From: Zingiber officinale
Lineage: Eukaryota > Streptophyta > Magnoliopsida > Zingiberales > Zingiberaceae
Direction: 5' to 3'
Length of the DNA: 64,000 nt
NCBI RefSeq assembly: GCF_018446385.1
Contig: NC_056000.1
Location: forward strand, 77,386,688-77,450,687
A program made the translations under genes and the position numbers. Of this stretch, positions 49,599 through 61,570 are shown in pieces (position 1 is the stretch's first letter; each line of letters starts with the position of its first letter). Below the pieces are notes generated by a model, which made no database searches, was not told the DNA's origin, and worked only from the letters and a program-made list of their open reading frames with translations.

Positions 49599-50161
49599 CT
49601 TTCTTTTGATGAAGTACTCATTATGTAGGAATCTGTATTTTGTGTAGAGCTCTATGTTCATGAACACATATTTTTTGCTCATTGTATATATTGTAGTTTT
49701 TCTATATGTGTGCATGATTTTGACTTCATTGATATATGGATATCATATTTACTATTATGGTTTTATATTTGGTTGTTGTAAATATGATGTGAACTTCATT
49801 TAGAGTTATAAAGTTGAATCATGATTTACCACTACGGTTTAGCATAAGGTTTTGATAAATAGATTTGGACCCATCTAGATCATAAAGATGACTTATTGAG
49901 AATGAATACTTATAGATCACATTTCATGTCATTCTTTAACTACACATCCACATTCAATCTATGTCATTAATGATATTACTACTGTAATTATTGTTGGATT
50001 TTGTTATAGTTATAATAACTATAACTTCTTTAGTCCTGTAATAATTGATTTAATGGACAAGATTATTTAAAGGGGTATTTAACCCATAAAGTTTGGTATG
50101 TTGAGCTCAACTTAGGGATTGTATGGTGTATAAAGAATTAAGTATTGCTCAAGTGAGAGAT
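49599..50161 (+). other. Outer Copia 3' untranslated region and polypurine tract
   Basis: AT-rich non-coding sequence between the RNase H remnant and the 3' LTR, ending in AAGTGAGAGA (50151-50160), a polypurine-tract-like run directly before the LTR's TG. Confidence 0.65.
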
Positions 50162-50706
50162 TGTAGGATTAAGTCCACATGAGTGGACTAGATCCAATTG
50201 AGGGGTGAACTTGATTTTCATAAGGTTAGACTTACACTTGATTAACATACACACAACTAATTATCATTAAAGTAACTAAACTCAATTAAGTGATCTAATG
50301 ATTCAAGCATATAAAGAGGCTTTAGATTAAATGGATATGAATTCAATTAGTAGATCCAAAACCTGGTTTATAACATTGATGAACTCTTAATGATGGATGG
50401 GCTTTAAGGTGGATAGTCCCTATAAGATGAGTTTGGTATATAAAAGAAGATGCTCATGAATTATGGCATGTTGAGAGTCTCTTCAACCTCTTCTCTTCTT
50501 CATTAGGAGAGAGATAAGGATTGTCGCCGCCACTCCTGTAGAAGACTATTCTGTACTAGCAGGAACTCTGGCGATAAGTAAAAAGCAATAGTCTTTGTGA
50601 TGGATTCAGGTCAGCCATTTTAAGCTATTGTTTTGATTTTTTGAACTTTAGAGATTGATTGAAGCTAAATCCTGTTGTAGATGCATCAGTTAGATCATAT
50701 TTGATG

Positions 50707-52293
50707 TGATCCTGTCCGAGCGCTGAGTCGATGAAAACTGGGGGCGTAGTGCTCTCTGCTGCCTCCGGGTGATCTCCTCAGTGACGTGGACCTCTGGTGA
50801 ACCTGCAACAAAGCCGGGCCGGGAAGAGGTTCCCGACGACGACCCTCCGACGCTCAAGTCAGGCAGCGGCGAGATGAAGTAGAGGCAAAATAACGAGACT
50901 GTGGCTACAGTAGAGGAGAAAAACATAGCTCCGTCGAAGTCAAGAGGTCTTTATATAGGACCCCGGAGAGGTGCGTGCACGCTTCCCGAGGTGTACACGT
51001 CCCTCAAAGCATACCTCAGAATGGTTATGTCAGAAAAGCGTACCTGACGTCATACCGCAACTATCCGAGCATATTTCTGCCATGGCAGTGGAAACTTCCA
51101 CCGTACGATTCTCTGTACGACCCGACCGCCGACCATGCTGCCCGTCGGCGGCAGTTGTCTCGAGGTCGATGTCACCCATTACCCCTTTTGTCCTCTTCTG
51201 CGTTGTTTGTCTGTCACCGGGCCGAGCGGGACGACCGCTTAGGCCTTCCAGCATCCGGTCACAGGGCGTGCCGCACCGAGCCAGAAGCCCGCTCGGCCAC
51301 ACACTCGAACGAGCCACATTGTTTGGCTTGGCGTTCGACCGGGCGGACAGACCGCTCGGCCGACCAACTCCCCTTCTGAGCGTTGGCACCCCGACCTGTG
51401 GTTTGGTTTGACTGCATGCTGGTTCGGCTGCTGGGCCAAGTCTTGTCTCCTATCGGCGGGAACCATTGGCGGGCCCCTTGGGCTTTGACTTCCCAGCACG
51501 TGTCGTTGACCACTACCAATATGGCCCCCCTTACCCTTATCCCCGTATCACTTGCCTTCCCCTCAAGTCTAGTCGAAGGAGGTTGTAGGTCCGACTAACT
51601 AGACTATTAGCTCAGTGGTCTGATGGCCGCTCGGCCACTAATGTAAATGTTTTTCTGCACGGGCCCAATGAAAGCGCCCTTCGGCCGTTCGGCGGATTGC
51701 CTGATAGAACTTGTTTCATTTCTTTCCGCTAGCTGTCGGGCCAGTTGTAAGTCGATCCATGCTGACGCTTTTAGAATCCCTTCAACATTTGTGCAAATCC
51801 TTGCCATTAAGGCCGAGCATGCGTCCCTGAATACGTAATGGCGCTCATTAAATGTGATCCTATGCCCGGGCGCCACGTGGCACTATCGTCATCATCATGC
51901 AGCGGTGGCGTCACTTCCGATGGGACCCCAGGTTGTTTGAAATGAACGGCTAGATGCAAGCCTCGGGTCCCGTGACCTGAATCCCACGGCTGGGCAGCAT
52001 CGGGCCCATCCTTGTAAAGCCTTCATCGCTATCCCCCGCCGCACTTCTGCATTCGAGCGTTCAGAGGCCTTCTTTCACGCTCCGTACTCCGGCGAACCAG
52101 TTTCCCAGCGTCCCGGCAATCTCTCGCCTCCTCTCCCTGTCACCCTTTCCTGTAAGGATTCCCTGCCCTTTATCTTCTTCTTTGTGCTTTCTTTAGTATT
52201 TTAGCAACCTCTGTGTTCGTTCGGTACTGTTCCGACCTTCTCTTTCATCCATCCTTCTGTTCTCTGGTTCTTGCTTTTTCTACTATTCTGGCG
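50707..52293 (-). repeat. LTR-like region with a promoter facing the minus strand
   Basis: Read on the minus strand, this region has a U3-like GC-rich part, a TATA box (CTATATAAAG at about 50951-50958) and about 250 bp ending CGCTCGGACAGGATCA. That is the layout of an LTR 3' end in minus orientation, as in elements B and C. Yet gag and RT to the right are on the plus strand. It is either an antisense promoter in a long plus-strand LTR or part of a separate inverted LTR. Confidence 0.5.
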
Positions 52294-54547
52294 ATGGCGA
52301 GCACATCGCAACCATCTAATCCCTCTCCCGGCCTCTGGTATACGACCATGGAGAGTCGGTTCGATGAGGGTGACGCGACGAACTTCGTCTGCGACTTCGA
52401 ACTCCCATCTGCCTATAGATTAATATTAGCTACCTCATCCGATCGACCACACGACCCGCCACCCGACACTACTTGTTTCTTCTGAGACCAGTTTGTGGCC
52501 GGTCTGCGCTTTCCTCTACATCCGTTTATCCTTGAAGTGTGTAATTACTTCCACCTTCCGCTCGGCCAACTCGTCCCAAACTCATTCAGGTTGTTGTGTG
52601 GAGTGGTCGTCCTTTTTAGGTTGCACGACATTCCCTTAGTCCCCAAGATTTTCCATTATTTCTACTATCCCAAACAGTTCGAGTGGAGTACCTTCCTCTT
52701 CCAGTCGCGGATCGGCCTTGTTTTCTTCGACAAAATGTCGACCTCGAATAAACATTGGAAGGAGTAATACTTTTACCTTCGTCTTCCCAAGCTACCAGCT
52801 TTCCGAACCAAATGGTAGACCATCGTGCTGACCCCGCTGGACCTTGGTAAATACAAGAGCCAGCCGACCTACCTCCATGCAGCCAACCAACTGGCCGGGC
52901 AAAAGTTCAACATCCATAAGTTGCTTTGTGAGAGTGTGTTGTACATATTCGGATTAAGTCTGATCCAAACGAAGCTTCCGAGCAGCATGGGTAAGCGTTT
53001 TCCTCGCCCCCTTTCCTTTTGATCTAACTGATTTATTCTTCTTTTATGCAGCTGACATCATGTAGCGCGCCAAGGCCGCCGATCGGATGAAGTTGAGGGC
53101 CGCTGAGATAGAGGCGGCAATAGCTAAGGAGATGGCCGACCTGGGCATTGAGCCGGTCGGCTCACACAAGGGTGAAAGAGAAGAAGATCCACTTGCCGTC
53201 GGAGAGTCGCCCGTTCAGGAACTTGCAGCCGAGGCGGTCGGCGATGCTACTTCGTCTGCTGGACATCCTACGTCGGAGGGCGTTGGGCCCTCGGCCGACG
53301 ATGCTCCACTGGTGACACGCAAGCGACGCCGGACGGATCCCCTTGCCCGTTCGGCCACATCTGTGGAACCGGTGTCAGAGCAGGTCGGTGCTCCTTCTGC
53401 AGCAGTCGACCCAGCCCCCGTTTCAGTCGAGGCAATTTCCTCAGATCAAACTCCCTTACAACTCGATCTACCAGTGGCCTCCCTCAAAGCACAACCGGTC
53501 AATTCTCTGCCCCGAGCCCCTCGTCGGCTTAGGCACTCAGGCATAATCTCCGCTCTGCTTGGCGAGTCGTCCGATCGCTCAACTTCATCCCAGTCTGATC
53601 CGAGTGGTCGTTGAGTGATTAAAGTTGTCCTACATCTCCCAACAGAAGAATTCCTTCTGGCGGCTGATCGACCGACTGCCCCCGAACATCAAATCATCAT
53701 CCGCGGGCCACTTGCCAAAATATGGGAGGATGCGAGGGCCCGCGTTGCCTTAATGACTCCCGGTTAGCTCAATGATAGCCACTTGCAGCAGGCTACCAGG
53801 GTATGCCCCTCAAACTTCTATATGACTATTTTACTTGATTCTTGATATTATTTCATCTGAGCGCAGAACTAAGTGAAGAACATCGCGGTCAGCAACCGCC
53901 TGGCGGCGCTGGAGGAAGAGTTGAAGAAACTTCAGATTTCTGGAGGGGCGCCAATTCAAGGGCCCTCGTATGCCATGCTTCAGACCGAGCTGAATAAAAC
54001 AGTGAAACTGCTGGAGGTCGAGCGACACAAGTCTTCTGGCCTGGAAAACAGGGTGGTTGAGCTCGAAGCCCAGGTCAAATCTCACGACCAGGAGATTAAG
54101 TTATCGACCAACACGAAAAATAGGGTCGTTTCTGATCTAGAGGCAAAGAATGTGCAGGCCCGAGTGCTGCAGCAACGCGTCCAAGAATTGACTGGCCTGC
54201 TATCCACCGAGCGGGAAAGTTGATCGGCTGACGAAGCTAAATTTCAAGGAGATAAGAAGGTTCTCCAGGACGACCTCGAAGCCGCCCGAGCTGCCTTCAA
54301 GGAGTACCAAGACGGTGAATTAGGTCGCTTCGCTGTGATGAGGTAGAACTATTTCCGCTCAGATGAGTTTGGCAAGAAGTTCAGTGATCGGTTAGTCCTG
54401 GCCTTTGAGGAAGTCATCCAGGCTACAACTGCTTATCTGAAGGCGAAGGGCCATGTTCTGGAAACAGCGTCTATCCCCCCCCCCCCCAAAGACATTGTCG
54501 AACTGTTGGAAACCATCTCTGAGCCAATCTTCGATGTTCTGGAGTGA
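52294..54547 (+). pseudogene. Gypsy-type extra ORF ('Transposase_28'-like plus coiled coil)
   Basis: The frame opens MASTSQPSNPSPGLWYTTME and contains GLRFPLHPFILEVCNYFHLP and HDIPLVPKIFHYFYY before internal stops. A later part (53087-53614) is Glu/Ala/Pro-rich with a KRRR basic patch. The last part (53873-54547) is a long coiled coil (NRLAALEEELKKLQISGG, RVVELEAQVKSHDQE) ending VELLETISEPIFDVLE. This matches the plant 'putative gypsy type transposon' proteins; their function is unknown. At least four in-frame stops break it. A diverged relative lies at 1402-2714. Confidence 0.65.
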
Positions 54548-54737
54548 GGAGCGCCTTTAAATTTTGGTGTTTCATCTGTATACTCGTCGTTCAGCGAGTT
54601 AATATTATCCGAATTTATCTGACTCTTATCCGACTTTTATCCGCCTTTTGTCTATGTACTGGCCCTGCGACGAGTCAATATAACCTTTTAATTTTGTTCT
54701 TGTTTACTTCTCTGAACACATTCTTTCCGAGCGACAC

Positions 54738-55022
54738 TCGGCGGTCTTTGGGCCGGGGAATTTATAGTCACTGGTCCGACTCTGGGATTTAACGTCGCCG
54801 CTTGACGGTCTTCGGGTCGGGGGTTTATAGTCGTCGGTCCGACTCTGGGATTTAACGTCGCCGCTCGACGGTCTTCAGGCCGAGGGGTTTATAGTCACCG
54901 GTCCAACTCTGGGATTTAACGTCGCCGCTCGACGGTCTTCGGGCCGAGGGGTTTATAGTCCTCGGTCCGACTCTGGGATTTAACGTCGCCGCTCGACGGT
55001 CTTCGGGCTGGGGGTTTATAGT
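54738..55022. repeat. ~62-bp tandem repeat, 4-5 copies, before gypsy gag
   Basis: Units read GTTTATAGTC.(C/T)CGGTCCG, ACTCTGGGATTTAACGTCGC, CGCTCGACGGTCTTCGGGC. The array ends at the PBS-like site. Confidence 0.9.
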
Positions 55023-55068
55023 CGCATTGGCGCGTCTATGGGAACGCACCTGAATCCAAGTAGAGAAG

Positions 55069-56330
55069 ATGGAAGAAGCTGGACGCCAACTCATGGTGAT
55101 GCTCTCTCCCGAGAAGCTCGACGCACTCATCCAAGCGCGAGCTGCGAAGATGGTCGAGCAACAACAGAAGGCCTAAGCCGAGTGGATAGCGCAGCAAGCT
55201 GCCTCGGTTTCTGGGGGTCGAGCGGTAATGGAGGACCGACCGGAACAATACTCTACCTGGGCGCAGAGCAAGGGGCAGACCGGCACACCAGGAGACGCGC
55301 CAGCCGCCCCTATTCCGTTCCATCGGGCACTGTTCCAGACTCCGTCGGAGCTAGCCCTAGCCAACCAGAGATCGTCCGATGAAGCGCCCGTGCGGGACGC
55401 CAGGAAGGGGAAGGCACCGCGTGCAGAGTCATCCCCCGAGCGGGTCAATCGCCAGTTCTCCGAGGCGATCTTACAAGACCCTCTCCTAAAGCATTACACT
55501 CCCATATCGATCGGAGAGTATAGCGGTACAACCGATCCGGATGACCATCTCGGTAAGTTCGATAATGCTGCTACTCTTCATCAATACACCGACGGAGTCA
55601 AATGCAGAGTCTTCCTCACTACATTGTCCGGTTCGACACAACGCTGGTTCCGGAGGTTGCCGGACGGATCAATTCAGAGCTTCAGAGAGTTCCGAACGGC
55701 ATTCCTCCATCACTTTGCCAGCAGCCGAAATTATCAGAAGACCAGCGTCAGCCTCTTTTCCATGAAGCAAGGCCCAAGAGAAACTCTCCGAGCCTACATC
55801 CAACACTTCAACCAAGCAGCTATGGACATGCCCGCGGTCTCGTCTGAGACAATGATGCATGCTTTTACACAAGGCTTAGTCGACGGGGGCTTCTTTCGCT
55901 CGCTCATCAGGAAGCCGCCTCGCGACTACGACCACATGCTGAAAAAAGCAAGTGAGTATATTAACGTGAAGGAAGCGCAAGCGGCCTGAAAGAAGGAAGC
56001 GTCAGGCGAGCCCCCAGCCCAAACCAAATGGAGAACACACACCAACCAGCAACCACCGAGAGGACCACGTGACGAGGGGATGAGGCCACCTCAAGATTCC
56101 AGGTCGCCCGCCGTTCAGCACATTGCGGCCGAGCGGCCTAGACAAAAAGGCAAGGTATGGACACCCATATTTTGCAAAATCCATCAATAAGCCACTCATA
56201 ACATTCGAGACTGCCGGAGTCTCCCCCTGGTCAGCCAACCTGAGCCGAGGAACTATCGCCGCCGATCACCTTCACTGGACAGGCGAGCTCATCATCAGCA
56301 CGCCAAGCGGTGAATAGTTAGGCGTTCACC
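55069..56330 (+). pseudogene. Gypsy gag (Retrotrans_gag)
   Basis: The frame starts MEEAGRQLMVMLSPEKLDAL, hits a stop at codon 36, then reopens for 253 codons (55228-55989). The core contains YSGTTDPDDHLGKFDNAA, LSGSTQRWFRRLPDGSIQSF and a long HFNQAAMDMPAVS segment typical of the Retrotrans_gag domain. Several stops follow in the Arg/Gln/His-rich tail, where the zinc knuckle would be expected; none is recognisable. It would form the particle shell. Confidence 0.8.
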
Positions 56331-56498
56331 CGAGCAGCACCACCATCAGCAGCACCATCACCAACCAAGGGCCAACCCTCGAGTCTCCCATGAGCAAGCC
56401 AGACCATCTGCTCGGAAGGAAGAAAATAGAAGTAATGTCGCTCGGGGGAAAATCAATATCATCGCTGGTGGACCAACAGGTGGTAACTCCAACCGAGC

Positions 56499-56984
56499 TT
56501 GCAAGTCGTACGCCCGACGACTGAAATATATGTTGTGGGATGTAGCCAAGAGAAGGTGAACGGGCCGGCGATCAGCTTTGGTCCTGGCGACCTCGAGGGA
56601 GTCGAAGTGCCGCACGATGACGCCCTCATCATCCGAGCGGTAATAGCAAACTATACTATTCATCGCATCTTTATTGACACATGGAGTTCGGTCAACATCA
56701 TCTTCAAGAAGGCGTTCGACCAGCTCCAGATCGACAGGGCGGAGCTGCTACCAATGGCCACGCCCTTGTTCAGAGCCACTGGTAATGAGGTTCAACCAGT
56801 CGGTCAGATGAAGTTGGTCATTTTGCTTGGGGAAGAACCACTCAGTAGGACGCGGACCGCTAATTTCATCATTGTGGACGCTCCCTCGGCGTACAATGTC
56901 ATTTTGGGCCAACCGGCACTCAACGAGTTCCGGGCTGTCGTCTCAACTTTCCATCAGAAGATCAAGTTCCCCGTGGAAAACTAA
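56499..56984 (+). pseudogene. Gypsy aspartic protease region
   Basis: The sequence contains HDDALIIRAVIANYTIHRIF, then IDTWSSVNIIF, and later DAPSAYNVILGQPALNEFRA. The last is the standard C-terminal block of plant gypsy proteases. The active site is normally D-T-G-S; here Gly is replaced by Trp, which should abolish activity. The frame stops at 56984 before RT. Confidence 0.8.
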
Positions 56985-57199
56985 GTGGGAGAAGTTAGAG
57001 GCGATCAGTTGGCAGCACGGCGTTGCTATGTGGAGATGGTGCGAGCCGAGTTGAGGTCGGCTCGGAAGGCCTCGAGGTAAACGCTATAACCGAGAAGCTG
57101 CCTACTTTTGTTTATGAAGAAAAGGAGGAGGTACAGATCCACCCAGCCCAATCGGAGGCCACGACGTTCATAGCCTCCGACCTGGAGGCAAGCTAAAAG

Positions 57200-58008
57200 G
57201 AGGAGCTGACTAGATGTCTCCAACAAAACCACGACATCTTCGCGTGGTCGACGCACGAGCTGCCAAGAATCTCTCCAAGCATCGTACAGCACGAGCTACA
57301 CGTCCGGCCGGACGCTCGTCCCGTCAAGCAAAGGAAGCGGGACTATAGTGCCGAGCAGAACGTCATCATACGGGCGGAAGTCGAGAAGCTCCTGGAGGTC
57401 GGCCACATACGCGAGGTACAGTTCCCAAGCTGGCTCGCAAATGTGGTGCTAGTCTCCAAGTCAGGCAACAAATGGAGAGTCTGCATCGACTTCCGTGACC
57501 TGAACAAGGCGTGTCCGAAGGATTTTTACCCACTGTCCCGGATTGAACAAATGGTGGACTCAACCGCCGGGTGCAAACTAATATGCATGCTGGATGCTTA
57601 TCAGGGTTATCACCAAGTGCCGCTCGCCCGGGAAGACCAAGAGAAAGTCAACTTCATTACGGCGGACGACACCTACTGCTACAACGTGAAGTCATTCGGA
57701 CTAAAGAATGTCGGAGCTACGTACCAGCGGCTCATGAACAAGGTGTTCCGAAAGCAGATCGGGCGGAACTTGGAGGTATACATAGATGACATACTCATTA
57801 AATCACTTCGAGCGGTCGATCTGTGTGCAGATATAGAAGAAACCTTCCTGACACTGAGAACGTACGAAGTCAAGTTGAACCCCCAGAAGTGTCTGTTTGG
57901 AGCCAAAAGCGAACGCTTCCTGGGATACATCATCACCGAGCGTGGCATCGAGGCGAACCCTAGCAAGGTGAAGGCATTGCAAGATATGTCGCCACCCAGA
58001 AATCTTAA
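57200..58008 (+). pseudogene. Gypsy reverse transcriptase, interrupted
   Basis: Frame pieces upstream of 57443 are broken. From 57443 the RT reads KWRVCIDFRDLNKACPKDFY, LDAYQGYHQVPLA and VYIDDILIKS (the YXDD active site), and ends GIEANPSKVKALQ and PPRNL at the CACTA insertion. Removing 58009-62659 continues the frame as KEVQRLTGRITVLS, then a TGA where the family has Arg, then FISR. Confidence 0.88.
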
Positions 58009-58639
58009 CTACAACAAAAACTGCAAACGACAACGGATATTATCCGTTGTCGTAGGGTCAAAAAAACCGTTGTAACTGAGGGTGTTGCAGAATGTATTGC
58101 CCTACAATAACGGTTTTGAATCCATTGTCTTTGTAGACATTCGACAATGGTTTTTATCTGTTGTTGTTTATATGCTCAAAATTTATTTACGAAGGATACG
58201 ACAACGTTTTAAAACCATTGTGGTAGATAATTTCGACAACAGATATAAATCGTTGTGGTAGACTCTTTTTACAACAGATATAAACCGTTGTAGTAGACTC
58301 TTTTTACAATAGATATAAACGTTGTGGTATATAATTTTAATATGTTTTACAACGGATAAAACCGTTGTCTTTTATCACTTTTTACAAAAAAAAATTCGTT
58401 GTGGTTACATACTTTTTACAACGTTTTTAATCGTTGTCTTTAATGTTCATGATGTAACATGATAATACCAAACAACCAATCTTTATTTAATATAAACAAC
58501 CACCAATACAAAACTAAATCCAAAATATGACAGCTAAAATATACAAAATGAGTTGTACTCATCAAACTTAGTAGTATCAAACCATAAATCACATGTTTTC
58601 CATTATTGTTCTCCATATGGCTTTTACACATTAGCAAGG

Positions 58640-58890
58640 CAAGATAGAACCTAACAAAGCTCACTCCTTGCATCAAAAATCTCAAGCCTCACGAATTGCC
58701 CGAGTTACATACCTACAAGAGAAAAATTAAACAAAACTTATCAAAAAAAAATATAAAATATAAGAAAAAAGAGAATTGTAGTAAGTATTGTATGAACTAT
58801 AACCAGAGCATAAATATTTCGCATAGCTCTAATATCTGGACATGAAAGAAGGATTTCCAGAATTCCAGGACAACACTCAATATCTGTAAA
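58640..58890 (-). pseudogene. Unidentified exon-like fragment in CACTA 2
   Basis: A minus-strand block reads DIECCPGILEILLSCPDIRA then MRNIYAL before a donor-like GTTATAG. A second block after a TTGTAG acceptor reads VTRAIREA and stops. The helical, Leu-rich character suggests an armadillo-like C-terminus. It does not obviously belong to the carboxypeptidase, so it may be a second captured gene. Confidence 0.35.
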
Positions 58891-60570
58891 ACGGAAGAGA
58901 AAAACTTATTCAATACAAACTTATGCAATACAAACTTATAATCTCTAAGAAATAAAATTTATGCAATAGAAACTTATGCAATACAAGCAATTTAACCAAC
59001 TTAGAGTTGTCTTGGTAACTTCCATGTGCACCATATCAATCACCTTTAAACCTTTTATAGAAAATGACATAAGAAACTACCATGTGCACCTGCATTCATA
59101 CTTCAATAGTGAGGGAGTTAGGCTTAATGGTCTAAAAATAGGAACTAATGTAATAAAAACTAACAGTAGATACAGGAACTAAAGAAAAGCATAATTTAGA
59201 ACTAATTTTAAAATGAGAGGGATAAAATGAAAGATATTTTCAGATGACTAATGCATATCATCTAGTTCAGAGTTCTGGTATAACTTGAAATTACAAAGAT
59301 CTAAAAACAATTTATCTAAGAAAAGTGTAAAACTAACAAATGACTAGTGATTTCAGGATTTAGTATTTGTATGATCTGTCAAAAGGTTTCTTTCAAGTTC
59401 TTGTTTTATGTTACCTTTATGACAAGGTTATCCAGCAGTTTTTGGATGAACATAAGATCCACTCTTTGCATATTACATTCTTTGGCTAAAATAGAAAGTA
59501 GTTGCCAAGCTACCTCAGAGGTAATAAGTTCTCTCCCATGCTGTCCAAAGCTTTGGAATACAAGGAATGTTCTGTCACAAATATGAACCATTAAAATCTG
59601 ACAAAATTGCATTAAACATCATGAAAAGGATATCATACAACTTGAATGACTTTAAGTTTTTTTTTACTTTTAGAATATTTAAATTTTAGATAAACTCTTC
59701 ACTGTGAAAATGAGTTAGATGCAAAGAAAGTACCATAATTTCTTTGGATATCCAAGTTTAGTACCTCTTATTTAGCACAACTTGATGTTATTATTACTTC
59801 ACCATGTTAATATCTGCCAGATGTAAATTCATACTACTTACCAGAAGTATCCTAAGCTTTGATTCGTCATCTACATCCTCCGTATGTCGATTGTACGTGA
59901 CAACCAAAATCTCTGCAGCATAGCCCTTATTGCCTGCTTTTATAATTTCCATCTTATACCAATGATTTTACTCGGCTCAGAAATCATCAAGAAACTAAGT
60001 GTTTGATAAAGGACAATAAGCTGAGCCACTTACAGTCAAAGTATCTGGATGTCGAACTACCATCACCTTAATTTCTTTCAATAAAGCATCATTGAAGAGT
60101 TTCACAAGACAACATTTCGATAAGGAAACTAGAGAAAAAAAAATTAAGATAACTCTTATAACTGGAAACATGAATAGCACAACATTCATCAAAATTATCG
60201 ATTGTCCAAAGAAGAACATGCCTCCACGCGTCAAAATAGAGCAATCACAAGATGAAAATTTTCAAACCCTTAAAAAAACTTATTCAATACAAACTTATGC
60301 AATACAAACTTATAGTTTGTAAGAAATAAAACTTATGCAATACAAACTTATGCAATACAAGCAATTTAACCAACTTAGAGTTGTCTTGGTAACTTCTATG
60401 TGCACCATATCAATCACCTTTAAATCTTTTATAGAAAGTGACATAAGAAACTACCATGTGCACCTGCATTTATACTTAAATAGTGAGGGAGTTAGGCTTA
60501 ATGGTCTAAAAATAGGAACTAATGTAATAAAAACTAGCAGTAGATACATGAACTAAAGAAAAGAAGAATT
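58885..60570. repeat. Direct ~290-bp duplication inside CACTA 2
   Basis: The segments at about 58890-59200 and 60275-60570 are nearly identical (AATACAAACTTATGCAATAC, GTCTTGGTAACTTC.ATGTG, TGAGGGAGTTAGGCTTAATG). About 1.1 kb carrying the carboxypeptidase exons lies between them. Confidence 0.85.
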
Positions 60571-61570
60571 TAGAACTGATTTTAAAATGAGAGAGGGATA
60601 AAAAGAAAATCATCAACCATAGAATTTACAAAATGATTCAAAATGATCCCAAATGAAGTTCAACCATCTTTTGAAGTGTTATTTAAAGGTAGAGGAAATT
60701 TATTTTCATTTTAATAGAATGGGAACACCAAGGAGGTAAATAAAATATGCAGGAACATAGATATCAAACCTTTAGTTAATTCAATTTGTCAAATTGTATA
60801 ATACTTTTCCTTACCAATGGTATAATTTCCGACACCAAACTTAATTGCTTGAACTGTCAAACATTATCTATAATATTGTTTGCATTTGATTAAGGAGCAC
60901 ACAATAGTTAAAACACTAATATTAAATACTATATTCAAGGATATTTTGGTATTGCTAACATTAACTTTCATATGTATGTTTTTAGTGATAATAAACTGAA
61001 ATCCTTAAATTCATATCCTTGTATCAGAAATCAAAATTAAAATTAGTTGATTATTCAAACTAACCCTCACTAAAAAAGTACACAAAATCAAATTATTCTA
61101 CAAAAGAGCAACGAATTATAACAACTTACAATACAATGAGAAAGAAGGCTTATATGACAAATGCAATGCTTCTTTGATGATTGAAAATCTGTCAAAAATC
61201 TGTTTAAAATGTATGTACATATGAAAGTCGGTAGATTATGCTAGAATACCACATATTGGTTCGAGTCAAACTGGGTGACAGTAATGTTGAATATTAAAGG
61301 TGTAAAGGACAACACTCTAAATAATACTGAATAGGAAATAAAGTAATAGCTAAGAACAATTTGATCCAGGAAGGAAAAAACTGCAGAAATAAGAATCATT
61401 TAAGAATGTGTTAAATAACTGTCAAACTAAAGTTCCTTGATATAGGAAGAAAAAAAACAACGAAAGCATGAATTGGGCATGGAGCGATAATATCAATTTC
61501 GAACCGATCCAACATATTGGGGAATCGTCTTCAATGTAAACCAGATTTCGATAATAATCAACAGGGCAAG
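59415..61570 (-). pseudogene. Captured fragment of an M14 metallocarboxypeptidase gene
   Basis: Exon-like blocks on the minus strand, in order: DSCPVDYYR (about 61560); LFNDALLKEIKVMVVRHPDT then LTV (about 60120-60030); GNKGYAAEILVVTYN then EDVDDESKLRILL (about 59938-59842), bounded by a GTAAGT donor; and FGQHGRELITSEVAWQLLSI then LLDNLVIK (59571-59415), bounded by a GTAAC donor. HGRE fits the HxxE zinc-binding motif of M14 carboxypeptidases, and the block order matches the plant zinc-carboxypeptidase type. The rest of the catalytic domain is missing. Identification is from motif memory, so it is less sure than the E2 capture. Confidence 0.6.

Noticed and set aside
50971..51598. Overlapping open frames of 70-146 codons on both strands
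   Set aside because: The region is GC-rich LTR/U3-like DNA; no frame shows family motifs.
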